From positions 1 through 45,771 of IMG/VR virus record IMGVR_UViG_3300046517_002645: a DNA stretch of 45,771 nt. One strand, 5' to 3'. Under the pieces are notes generated by a model, which was given only the letters and a program-made list of their open reading frames with translations, was not told where the DNA came from and did no database searches. This DNA is from a virus. The position numbers were made by a program, and so were the translations under genes. Shown here one piece after another: positions 1 through 6,484 of this stretch; the stretch's first letter is position 1, and each line of letters starts with the position of its first letter.

Positions 1-2
1 AG

Positions 3-977
3 GAGGTCGCAGATCCGGCGTCGCTAGCACGTATCGCTGTCTACTCGACCTCGGATCTCGACACGAACGGTGTTGCAATCAATCCGGCAATCCCGGCCGG
101 AAGCGGCGCGCACACTGTGACGCTGATCTACAACGACTCGACCGGAGCCGGGCCATTCACGACGCAGGCGAGTCTCACCGGTCGACGTCCAGCCGCTTTC
201 TCGTCGCCAGATGCGCAGGGCATAGACGTTGCGGAGATCGTGCAACTTATCATTCCAGACGTTGGCGCTTTCGGTAACAGCGTCGGACAGATCACGCTCG
301 TCGAACTCTCTGAAGATCTGCCGGCGATCCCGTCGAACGCGACGGCGACCGACTACACGCGTCTCACCGACGAGGCGCAGATGTTGATCGAGAACACACT
401 CGCGTACCTGCCCCCGTCGTACTTCTCGCTCGCACAGCAAAGTTTGACCATGCCCCAGCTCTTGGGAGACTTCATGCTCACGACTGGTTCGACGAGCGTA
501 CCCACGACGGAAGATCAGACCGGATCCTTGTCGCAAGGCAGCGTCATTCAGTTCGCCGAGCAGATGACGCTCGACACAGCGTTCGGAACGCTTCCGGTGT
601 ACTACACCGTTGCCCATGTGACGCCGAAGTACATCACGCTCACGTCGCCGTTTACCGGGATCGACAACACGAACACCGGTACCAATCAAGAAGGCACGAA
701 CAGCAACGCGAGCGTAAAGGGCAACCTCGGTGCCGAGATCCTCAAGAAGCCTTCGGGCGCGTTCTGCGTCGCGCTAGCACAGCCGCCGAGCAGCGCTCAG
801 TTGAGCGCGCCGATCGGGCAGTTCTTAGAGCCCGAAACAGCTCATCCGCCTTTGAACCCGCCACTGGATCCGCAGACTGTGCCGGCGCCGACGTTCCTGA
901 GCGGGCTCTACACGCGGACGCTGTCGCTCGCGATGGCGGGCGTGCCGATCACGTCGGCACCGATCACATTCATCTGA
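3..977 (+). CDS. Probable phage structural protein, 5' end missing
   Basis: The reading frame is open from the first bases of the window, so this is the C-terminal 324 residues of a longer protein; the internal GTG at 117 is not needed as a start. The product is rich in Thr, Ser, Pro and Gly with alternating hydrophobic stretches and few charges, as in beta-rich virion or tail proteins. I do not recognise a family. It is followed after 14 bases by a second Thr/Val-rich protein with its own Shine-Dalgarno (SD), suggesting the tail end of a structural operon. The structural role is an inference from composition and position. Confidence 0.75.
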   Translation, partial: EVADPASLARIAVYSTSDLDTNGVAINPAIPAGSGAHTVTLIYNDSTGAGPFTTQASLTGRRPAAFSSPDAQGIDVAEIVQLIIPDVGAFGNSVGQITLVELSEDLPAIPSNATATDYTRLTDEAQMLIENTLAYLPPSYFSLAQQSLTMPQLLGDFMLTTGSTSVPTTEDQTGSLSQGSVIQFAEQMTLDTAFGTLPVYYTVAHVTPKYITLTSPFTGIDNTNTGTNQEGTNSNASVKGNLGAEILKKPSGAFCVALAQPPSSAQLSAPIGQFLEPETAHPPLNPPLDPQTVPAPTFLSGLYTRTLSLAMAGVPITSAPITFI

Positions 978-991
978 AAGGACGGAAGACA

Positions 992-1312
992 ATGCGTATC
1001 AGCGGTCAACGTAGAGGAGAAGCGTACCCGGAACCCCGACACGCTTCAGGATCGACTATTCAGAGCGCCGCCGTCACGGTGACGTTCAACATGGTGAACG
1101 GGCTTCAGCGATTCGACGCTGTTGCTGTGCCGGGTTTGCCCGCCGACGCGGAGCCGTGGACGTCACTAGACGGCGAGACGATTCCAGGGAGTGAAGTCGC
1201 CGGAGTGTGCGGCTGCTGGAACCTCGGAGACGGGACGGTGACCTTGCTCGCGATCTACAACGGCGCCACAACTTCAGTCACTGTTCCAATTCGTATTTTC
1301 TGGGCCACCTGA
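992..1312 (+). CDS. Small hypothetical protein, possibly virion-associated
   Basis: A 106-residue protein starting at ATG with an AAAGGACGG-like SD. The first 25 residues are basic and polar; the rest is Val/Thr-rich and probably beta-structured, with a Cys-Gly-Cys motif near residue 74. No signal peptide or membrane segment is seen. It lies between the large Thr-rich protein and a small membrane protein, so it probably belongs to the same structural or late operon. Family not recognised. Confidence 0.65.
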   Translation: MRISGQRRGEAYPEPRHASGSTIQSAAVTVTFNMVNGLQRFDAVAVPGLPADAEPWTSLDGETIPGSEVAGVCGCWNLGDGTVTLLAIYNGATTSVTVPIRIFWAT

Positions 1313-1323
1313 AGGAAGTATCG

Positions 1324-1461
1324 ATGTTCGCCATAATCCTGATCTGCGTTGCGCTCATCGTTTTGTCCGCCGGAAGCCCCAAGCCGTACGGCTGGGTGTG
1401 CCTCGGGCTCTCCGTGCTCGCGCTTCTCGCCGAAGTGCTCAAGTGGACCCCGTTGAGGTGA
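1324..1461 (+). CDS. 45-residue membrane protein
   Basis: ATG preceded by a clear GAAGGAAG SD. The product has two hydrophobic segments (about residues 2-16 and 24-37) separated by a short turn containing SPKPYG, so it is predicted to be an inner-membrane hairpin. It is the last gene of the rightward block and is followed within 6 bases by a terminator-like hairpin. Size, topology and position would fit a holin or an accessory lysis protein, but no family motif shows this. Confidence 0.6.
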   Translation: MFAIILICVALIVLSAGSPKPYGWVCLGLSVLALLAEVLKWTPLR

Positions 1462-1466
1462 AAAGC

Positions 1467-1500
1467 GAAACGGCCCGGGATCGCCGAGCCGTTTCTTTGG
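1467..1500. terminator. Bidirectional terminator-like hairpin
   Basis: An 8-bp perfect stem (GAAACGGC at 1467-1474 with GCCGTTTC at 1488-1495) is followed on the plus strand by TTTGG and on the minus strand by GCTTTTC. It sits just after the last rightward gene and faces the end of the leftward operon, so it could stop transcription from both sides. Confidence 0.6.
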
Positions 1501-1920
1501 GGGCCGACAGACGGTGAATCTGTCGGGCACCTCCACCATCCTCCATTGCCCTGGAGGAGTGGAGCCGCCGGAGAACGACTCCGGGTCCGCGAGCTCTCTG
1601 GTCGAATCATCGTCCACGTGCGTGGTCGCCATATCCCCAGCGACTGAGTTCGCGCGTTCGGGCGCGACCTAGCTTCGACTTCTCCTCGGCAGCGCTATCC
1701 GAAGCGCTCTCGTGCTGCCCAGCTCTCGTGTTGCGCCCGTTCGGTTACTAGAACTATCTCACCGGCGGACGGCTACGCGGTTTTTCAGGCCGCGATGCGG
1801 GATGCGTTATCGTTCGCAACTACGTGTGCCCGTTTTAGAGGCCGGGCGCCTCTGCACGCTGACTCGTCCTTCCTTCCCACGTCGAATCAATTCGGCCCCG
1901 TGAGTCTTGAAATAGTAAAT
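1501..1920. other. Structured convergence zone without convincing genes
   Basis: This 420-base stretch between converging operons has no reading frame with a good start and neighbour-like codon use. It opens with three more near-perfect hairpins: 1504-1526 (8-bp stem, 7-base loop), 1531-1564 (7 bp plus 6 bp with a 2-base bulge) and 1568-1584 (6-bp stem, 5-base loop). A weaker inverted repeat, AGAGGC/GCCTCT, lies near 1840. It may hold terminators, a structured RNA or a non-coding boundary. Confidence 0.5.
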
Positions 1921-2103
1921 CTACTGCGCTCGATACGCAAGTCGGGTTACACCGGCGGTTGCACACTTCTTCGACCGACTGTGCATATGAAACGGTTTTC
2001 CTGTCTTCTCGGCGTGGACAACCAATGCACCGCAACGCCAGCACGGTGCGAGGTAACCTCGGTACGGTTTCTTTCCGGGGCAGCGATCAGCAAACTTCTT
2101 CAT
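1921..2103 (-). CDS. Small zinc-binding protein
   Basis: A 60-residue basic protein with Cys-x2-Cys near residues 21-24, a His/Cys-rich continuation (His39, His41, Cys47) and a Lys/Arg-rich ending, consistent with one small zinc-binding fold. The ATG has a GGGAAAGG SD 7 bases upstream and lies 18 bases after the previous gene. It is the last gene of the long leftward operon. Function unknown; nucleic-acid binding is plausible from charge. Confidence 0.6.
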   Translation of the reverse strand: MKKFADRCPGKKPYRGYLAPCWRCGALVVHAEKTGKPFHMHSRSKKCATAGVTRLAYRAQ

Positions 2104-2121
2104 GCCGAACCTTTCCCACGA

Positions 2122-2421
2122 TCAACGAACCCCCTTCTTCATCCTCAGCGCAGCCAGCTCCCGCCCAAGCTTCTGAACGATCTCCTTCTGCGCCTTGTTC
2201 GTCGACTCGAGACTCCGCGTGTACCGGAGCAGCACCATCACGAACACGGACTCGACTTTCCCTTCCTTCTTCTCGATCTCGTCGACCATCCGTTCGATGT
2301 CGCCGGTCGATGACAGCGTCTTCTTCGGGCGGTATCCGCGCCGCTGCTTCGGGATCGCAAGCTCCTCGGGGCGGGCGGAGCGGACCGTGGTGGGCGCTTC
2401 CTCTTCGTCCTCGGTGTTCAT
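2122..2421 (-). CDS. Hypothetical protein with C-terminal coiled coil
   Basis: A 99-residue protein whose start overlaps the upstream stop as ATGA. The N-terminus is acidic, followed by a basic region with a GYRPKK stretch and a long charged helix (about residues 40-95) with heptad-like hydrophobics, suggesting oligomerisation. An upstream in-frame extension exists, but the 4-base overlap is the usual start pattern in this operon. No family recognised. Confidence 0.6.
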   Translation of the reverse strand: MNTEDEEEAPTTVRSARPEELAIPKQRRGYRPKKTLSSTGDIERMVDEIEKKEGKVESVFVMVLLRYTRSLESTNKAQKEIVQKLGRELAALRMKKGVR

Positions 2422-2609
2422 GCTGAAGTTTCGTCGGGCTCTATCGGCGTCGTAGCGACGGAAAGCGACATGAGCGCTCGCTCGACTCGCCTGATGGCTT
2501 CGAGCGGTGAATTCGCTTGAACCTCGACTTCGATCCAACTGTTAGGGGTCGCCGTGCGGTTGGGATGTTCCTTCGAGACGAAGCAGGGGATCTGAACGTA
2601 GAAGGTCAT
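2418..2609 (-). CDS. Small hypothetical protein
   Basis: A 63-residue protein coupled by ATGA overlaps at both ends. It begins with a beta-like stretch (TFYVQIPCFV), then a sequence ending in an Ala/Glu/Arg helix (SPLEAIRRVERAL). The pattern resembles small phage proteins with a short alpha/beta fold, but no named family is recognised. Confidence 0.6.
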   Translation of the reverse strand: MTFYVQIPCFVSKEHPNRTATPNSWIEVEVQANSPLEAIRRVERALMSLSVATTPIEPDETSA

Positions 2610-2842
2610 GGTCTAGACCTCTTCTTTCCTTGACGAGCGCCGACCAATTCTCCGAGCGTCGCAATCGTCGGACGCTCCTCACGATGCCGTGGGCAACGGT
2701 CCTGTGGGTCTAGGTTTTTTCGCTCCAACGCCTCCCATCCGATGCCGTGTTCGGGGCGCGGTGCGTTGCAGACGTAGCAGCACCGGATAGATGCGCACAC
2801 TGGGCGCGGCGGCGGGACGACGTCTTGTGCTGCCTTTCTCAC
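2606..2842 (-). CDS. Zinc-ribbon-like protein after ThyX
   Basis: A 78-residue protein starting at a GTG that overlaps the thyX stop as GTGA. It has Cys-Cys-x2-Cys near residues 21-24 and a second metal-ligand pair Cys-x2-His near 54-57, suggesting one zinc site. A longer in-frame extension runs inside thyX and is rejected because of the overlap rule. Its coupling to thyX suggests coexpression, not necessarily a shared function. Confidence 0.6.
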   Translation of the reverse strand: MRKAAQDVVPPPRPVCASIRCCYVCNAPRPEHGIGWEALERKNLDPQDRCPRHREERPTIATLGELVGARQGKKRSRP

Positions 2843-3888
2843 GGCTTCATCCACGGCTGCGGGAACAGCCCCGGCCAGCGCGCCACGCACAGCTTCTTCC
2901 ACTTCCGCGCGAGGCGCAGGTACTCGAGATCGGCCGCCTCGTTGTCGCGCTCCTTGAACATCTTCGCGAGCGCGATCGGATTTGTAGTCCACACGAACGA
3001 CGTCTCGCAGGCGTGAGAGAGGTACGGGCTAGCGCTCTCGAAGATGCGCTTGCGGGCCATCCCGATCGGGCCCGCACCGGCGTGATCGCGCTTGTACACC
3101 GCCTCGCACCGCGCGATGTAACTGATGTACTCGGCATAGTTGCGCCCCATCGCGCTACCGAAAAGAGCCAGCTCTTCGGGGTTGTCGAGGATCGCCGGAT
3201 GCGCGACGTAGCACCCCGAATGCTCGACGTACCTCGTCGACTCTTGCGATGGTGAGCCCTCTTCGGTCCGGTCGGCGCCGACGTAGTGGCGGATGAGCTC
3301 GTGAGAGACGCGACGCGAAACGCCCGCGATGAAGAACGTCATCTTCGCGTGGTACATGATGCTCGCGTGCGGGACGTCGCCCTGCTGCGTGTTCGCGATG
3401 TACTCCGCGTTCGACTTGCGACCCGCCTTGAGGCCGAAGGAGTTGTAACACTTGCGGCCTGCGAGCTCGACGAGGAGCTCGTTGTCCGATACATCGACGG
3501 TCGAGATGTCGTAAGGAAATAGCGACTGGTACGCCGCCGGGTGACCTGCTTGATATTCATCCGGCATGCACTTCGGATTCCGTGAACGCACCCATTCGGC
3601 CATTTCGTCGACGCCGGTGGCGCTCAGGCTCATCTCCGCAAGAATGGAGACGACAGGTTCTTCTTTCAAGATCTTGATCATGTTTTCTTCCTTCTTCTTT
3701 CTCTGAATCTGTTCCGCCGAAACGTTCTCGTGCTCCGTCAACTTCCGTCCGATGTCGCGCGCCGCGAACCAACTCGCCGCCATGTGGCAGCAGATCTCCG
3801 TCGGGCCGCTCCGAATCAGCCACCACGGCTCGCCCATGATGGCGGGGCCCGGGACGACGTTGCCGGTCTCTTCTTCTTTGGCGCCCAT
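2839..3888 (-). CDS. thyX: Flavin-dependent thymidylate synthase with N-terminal extension
   Basis: ThyX makes dTMP from dUMP using FAD, NADPH and methylenetetrahydrofolate. The core is recognisable from FFIAGVSRRVSHELIRHY (about residues 185-202) and a degenerate ThyX signature: Arg200-His201, then Ser212-x-Ser214-x2-Ser217-x-Arg219-Tyr220. Against the usual RHRxxSxNxxSxR, the third Arg is Tyr, Asn is Ser, and about seven residues are inserted. The first 69 residues (with EPWWLIRSG and an HMAASWFAARDIG stretch) are not typical ThyX. An internal ATG at codon 70 has its own AAGGAAG SD, so a 280-residue core may be made separately. The first ATG follows the upstream TAA directly with a GGGAAGGG SD. 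Confidence 0.8.
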   Translation of the reverse strand: MGAKEEETGNVVPGPAIMGEPWWLIRSGPTEICCHMAASWFAARDIGRKLTEHENVSAEQIQRKKKEENMIKILKEEPVVSILAEMSLSATGVDEMAEWVRSRNPKCMPDEYQAGHPAAYQSLFPYDISTVDVSDNELLVELAGRKCYNSFGLKAGRKSNAEYIANTQQGDVPHASIMYHAKMTFFIAGVSRRVSHELIRHYVGADRTEEGSPSQESTRYVEHSGCYVAHPAILDNPEELALFGSAMGRNYAEYISYIARCEAVYKRDHAGAGPIGMARKRIFESASPYLSHACETSFVWTTNPIALAKMFKERDNEAADLEYLRLARKWKKLCVARWPGLFPQPWMKP

Positions 3889-4068
3889 TTAGCCCTTCCC
3901 CGTAAGCAATCGGGCCGCGTTATGGGCTTCTTCGTGAGCGGCGCAAATCGGGAGCGCGATACTTGCGTACTGTCCTTTTTCAATGATCAACGGTCCCGCG
4001 ATGTAGGTCCGCGCGCTCTTTCGGCAACCGATGACGCAGCAACGCCGTTTCTTATTTGCGCGTTTCAT
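3889..4068 (-). CDS. Small basic zinc-binding protein
   Basis: A 59-residue protein coupled to the SLOG gene by ATGA. After a KRANKKRR basic start it has CCVIGC and, about 30 residues later, ICAAHEEAH, giving enough Cys/His ligands for one zinc site. It ends one base before the ATG of the thyX reading frame. Function unknown. Confidence 0.6.
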   Translation of the reverse strand: MKRANKKRRCCVIGCRKSARTYIAGPLIIEKGQYASIALPICAAHEEAHNAARLLTGKG

Positions 4069-4442
4069 CGGATCCTCACCAACCACGCCCCGCCGTCGAT
4101 CGTCACGTTCTCCATGTCCGCCGTGCCGCGACCGCCGGGGAACGCGACGGTGCCGTCGGGCTCGAAGCCGGAGAACATGCGACGGTTGCGCTTGGGGCCC
4201 GCCGACTTTCCCTCGACGTTCCAGAGCGCTGGAAACCGCGCACAGGGTACCCCTCGCTCCGCTGCCCACGCTTTGGCGAGACTGTCTGCGCCGGTGGCCT
4301 CGCCTTGCGCGATCTCGCATGGGCGGAGCTCGTCGAGGACCGCGAAGACACGCTCACGGTCGGCGTAGTCGCGTCCGCCGCAGACGATGAGGCGAACGCC
4401 CTTCGGCGCGTCCTCGAGCTTCAGGATGAGGCCGGGGGTCAC
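4065..4442 (-). CDS. DUF2493-like SLOG-superfamily protein
   Basis: A 125-residue Rossmann-like protein. The order of motifs matches DUF2493: a first strand ending in VCGGRDY (about residues 20-26), EATGADSLAKAWA (about 48-60), a conserved ALWNVEGKSAGPKRN (about 71-85) and a following MFSGFEPDG segment. SLOG proteins bind nucleotides or nucleotide-derived ligands, and phage members are common but mostly uncharacterised. It overlaps neighbours by 4 bases on both sides. A nucleotide-ligand role is inference; no specific reaction can be read from the sequence. Confidence 0.8.
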   Translation of the reverse strand: MTPGLILKLEDAPKGVRLIVCGGRDYADRERVFAVLDELRPCEIAQGEATGADSLAKAWAAERGVPCARFPALWNVEGKSAGPKRNRRMFSGFEPDGTVAFPGGRGTADMENVTIDGGAWLVRIR

Positions 4443-4768
4443 TTGGGCGCCTTTATAGCTTCCAGGATCCCCAACTCTTCGAGAAGCCCCACGAGCACCT
4501 CTTGATGCTCGAAACAGTCTTTGAGGTGAGGCCCAGCCGCCGCCAACATCACGATCGCAGCGTCGATCGCTTCGGCCTGCGTGATTTTGAACGCCACCGT
4601 GTGCCGAGGCCCGACTTCGACATAGGCGCCGCGTTCGTTGTCGAAGTTTTCCGGTTGCTCCACGCCTCGCGCCACGACGTACCCCTGCCCTCCCTTGATG
4701 ATCAGTTCGACTCGATCATCGGAAGAGGTGCGTTTCGGCACACGGGTCCTTTTTACTCGACGAGGCAT
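4439..4768 (-). CDS. Hypothetical protein
   Basis: A 109-residue protein with a basic first 15 residues, a predicted beta-rich centre and C-terminal Ala/Glu/Leu helices ending KAPK. The start overlaps the upstream gene by 16 bases and the stop overlaps the next as ATGA. No motif identifies a function. Confidence 0.6.
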   Translation of the reverse strand: MPRRVKRTRVPKRTSSDDRVELIIKGGQGYVVARGVEQPENFDNERGAYVEVGPRHTVAFKITQAEAIDAAIVMLAAAGPHLKDCFEHQEVLVGLLEELGILEAIKAPK

Positions 4769-5019
4769 AGCTCCTCCGGATCGATTCTTGGAAGATACGG
4801 GGTGAGGATGTCCGCTACTCGACGCGCGAGAAACTGCGTCGGGTTCGCCGGCACCTTCTCTCTAGGCAACGTCTCCTCGAACAAAATCCGCGCGCGATTC
4901 TCGACGAGTAGGATCTTGTAGCCACGAACAACACGCATATCCTGCGTGCCATCAGCCTTCTTTCCGTAGTCCTCCAAGGAACAGAAGCCGTCGATCCGCA
5001 GTTCTAGGATCTTGTTCAC
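4753..5019 (-). CDS. Hypothetical protein
   Basis: An 88-residue protein starting at GTG, overlapping the DUF3310 gene stop as GTGA with AAGGAG upstream. It looks like a compact alpha/beta domain: NKILELRIDGF, a basic KILLVENRARILF strand pair, then helices ending IDPEELCLVE. The longer frame upstream would run through the DUF3310 coding end and is not preferred. Family not recognised. Confidence 0.6.
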   Translation of the reverse strand: MNKILELRIDGFCSLEDYGKKADGTQDMRVVRGYKILLVENRARILFEETLPREKVPANPTQFLARRVADILTPYLPRIDPEELCLVE

Positions 5020-5447
5020 GTCGAGCTCTCCTTCTCCAGCCGCGCGATCTCTCTGCGCAAGTACCACTCGGCCTTCTTGAGATCCTCCAACTCGTGCCCC
5101 TTCTCCCCAGCACGCCAGATGTACTTGATCGCGTTGCCTCGGTTGAAGTTGAAGTGCTCGACGACCGTGATGCACTCCACGCCGCTCGGATGGGCGTTGT
5201 AGTGCGGGGGATGGTTCACGGCGTCCTGGCGCGGTTTGTCGAACACCGTCGCCTCGTTCAACGTAACGGTTTCACAGGTCCATACCCATCCGTGGTTTTC
5301 GATCCTGCGCTTCGCATCGTCCCACAAATCTCCAGGGCCGATACCTGACCCGAGCGACACCGCGATGTAATCCCCTACTACGAGCACTCGTTGGGTGACG
5401 AATTCTTCTCCGGCGCGCTTGGCGCTCCACCACTGCATCTCGGTCAT
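5016..5447 (-). CDS. DUF3310-domain phage protein
   Basis: A 143-residue protein. The C-terminal half carries the DUF3310 signature: VNHPPHYN (about residues 77-84), GVECITVVEHFNFNRGNAIKYIWR (broken here to HFNFNRGNAIKYIWR), and DLKKAEWYLRREI. DUF3310 proteins are nearly restricted to phages and are often next to nucleotide or replication genes; their reaction is unknown to me. The N-terminal half is specific to this protein. The ATG has GGAGG 9 bases upstream. Confidence 0.8.
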   Translation of the reverse strand: MTEMQWWSAKRAGEEFVTQRVLVVGDYIAVSLGSGIGPGDLWDDAKRRIENHGWVWTCETVTLNEATVFDKPRQDAVNHPPHYNAHPSGVECITVVEHFNFNRGNAIKYIWRAGEKGHELEDLKKAEWYLRREIARLEKESST

Positions 5448-5449
5448 CT

Positions 5450-5569
5450 TCACCAACCTCCACGCATTGCTTTCAAGAACACGAACAAGAGAAGCGGCGC
5501 CCCCAGCGCTTCGATGAGCAGCTCGCGCGCCGGACGTTCGACGTAGCGGTTGCCGGCGCGGACTTTCAC
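5450..5569 (-). CDS. 39-residue single-pass membrane protein
   Basis: A GTG start overlaps the previous stop as GTGA, and the stop lies 3 bases before the DUF3310 ATG. The product has a polar, Arg-rich N-terminus followed by one hydrophobic helix with the core LGAPLLLFVFL (about residues 22-32) and a short KAMRGGW tail. Translation coupling at both sides supports it as a gene despite its size. Function unknown. Confidence 0.55.
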   Translation of the reverse strand: MKVRAGNRYVERPARELLIEALGAPLLLFVFLKAMRGGW

Positions 5570-6048
5570 CGCGGCCTCCCCGACTTCGCAACTTTCCGAG
5601 GCTTCTTCCCGGCGAATCCAGGCCGCGTGTCCGGCAACGCAACTTGACTGACGCCGCGAAACGATTTTCGATTCACGTCTACAATTTTCACCCGATACTC
5701 GGCAGCGACGCTCTCTCCGTGAATGAGTTCGAGCGCGTCACGCAGCGCCGATCCAGATTTAGGACCATCGAGGCGACGGTGCTCCTCTACAGGTCCCGTG
5801 AGGCGCTCGACTTGAATGCCTAGTGAGCTCGCGGGCCAAGACTCCAAAATCAAATCGTACTTCTCGAACAAATCTCCTGTTAGAAATCCAGCACGTTCGA
5901 TCGCGCCCGTCGGGAACGATCTATGGTGCTCCTGATCGGCCACGAACCAACAACACGCGCACTGATCGCCCGTGCGTTGCATCACGGTCATCTTCGGACC
6001 ACCGCTTTTCAGGCGCACCAGAGCGCCGGTCTCGAAGCCGCCCTTCAT
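5566..6048 (-). CDS. DUF2158/YodC-like domain protein
   Basis: A 160-residue protein whose ATG overlaps the MazG-like gene as ATGA. The N-terminal 55 residues resemble the small YodC/DUF2158 fold (GALVRLKSGGPKMTVM followed by a CACCWF segment), usually a short SH3-like barrel. The remainder is unrecognised and ends in AKSGRPR, the same tail as its upstream neighbour. Upstream in-frame sequence overlaps the previous gene and is excluded. Confidence 0.65.
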   Translation of the reverse strand: MKGGFETGALVRLKSGGPKMTVMQRTGDQCACCWFVADQEHHRSFPTGAIERAGFLTGDLFEKYDLILESWPASSLGIQVERLTGPVEEHRRLDGPKSGSALRDALELIHGESVAAEYRVKIVDVNRKSFRGVSQVALPDTRPGFAGKKPRKVAKSGRPR

Positions 6049-6389
6049 CTCGGTCTCCCCGACTTCGCGAACTTCTCCTGCGCCTCGATGGCGAGATCGA
6101 GACACTCGAGCACGTCGAGGCCGAGGTCGTCGACCCAGCGGATCGTCGAGAAGATGATGTTGCCGAGCTCCTTCTTGAGCTCGTGACGCCATGGTGCCGC
6201 GGCGGTTGGCGGGTGCGTGTCGCGTGCGAGCCGTGCGAGATCGCCGACGCCGACCGTCAGCCGAAGCACGATCCCGGCGAGCGCCAGTTTGTCGTTGCCC
6301 CAGATCTGTCGCCCCTGAACCCGCAAAGCCGCGAGCCCAGCGTGCACTTGATCTCGGATCGCTTGTTGATCTCGCATGTCGATCCTCAT
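6045..6389 (-). CDS. MazG-like nucleotide pyrophosphohydrolase
   Basis: A 114-residue all-helical protein. The stretch ELKKELGNIIF (about 69-79) followed by DDLGLDVLECLDLAIEAQ matches the second half of MazG-like NTP pyrophosphohydrolases, which remove non-canonical or excess NTPs. The start overlaps the tiny upstream gene as ATGA; a second ATG four codons in has GAGG before it. Near ThyX and a UDG-polymerase it would fit dNTP-pool control. Confidence 0.65.
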   Translation of the reverse strand: MRIDMRDQQAIRDQVHAGLAALRVQGRQIWGNDKLALAGIVLRLTVGVGDLARLARDTHPPTAAAPWRHELKKELGNIIFSTIRWVDDLGLDVLECLDLAIEAQEKFAKSGRPR

Positions 6390-6484
6390 TGGCGTACGAC
6401 CTTCTTCGTCTTCGGCGTGGCCTCTTGCTTCCTTCTCGCCGAACGTCCCGTTTTTCGGTTTCGCCTTCGTCTGTCTGTTCTCAT
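6386..6484 (-). CDS. 32-residue basic protein
   Basis: This tiny gene is coupled by ATGA to the helicase upstream and to the MazG-like gene downstream. Its product has about 15 Arg or Lys residues out of 32 and no acidic cluster, so it could bind nucleic acid or simply keep translation continuous. The two overlaps are the main support. Confidence 0.45.
   Translation of the reverse strand: MRTDRRRRNRKTGRSARRKQEATPKTKKVVRQ

Noticed and set aside
1454-1541. A tRNA-like gene ending CACCTCCACCA with GAGGTG 80 bases upstream.
   Set aside because: The acceptor pairs over 6 bp, but there is no T-loop, no D-arm of normal size and no anticodon arm; the 8-bp stem at 1504-1526 does not fit a cloverleaf.
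1255-1632. Two leftward open frames over the hairpin cluster.
   Set aside because: They run through a rightward membrane-protein gene and perfect hairpins, have no SD and no plausible product.
1795-2426. Rightward open frames of 155-172 codons opposite the end of the leftward operon.
   Set aside because: They overlap two leftward genes with SDs and 4-base overlaps, and their products are Ser/Arg/Pro rich shadows.
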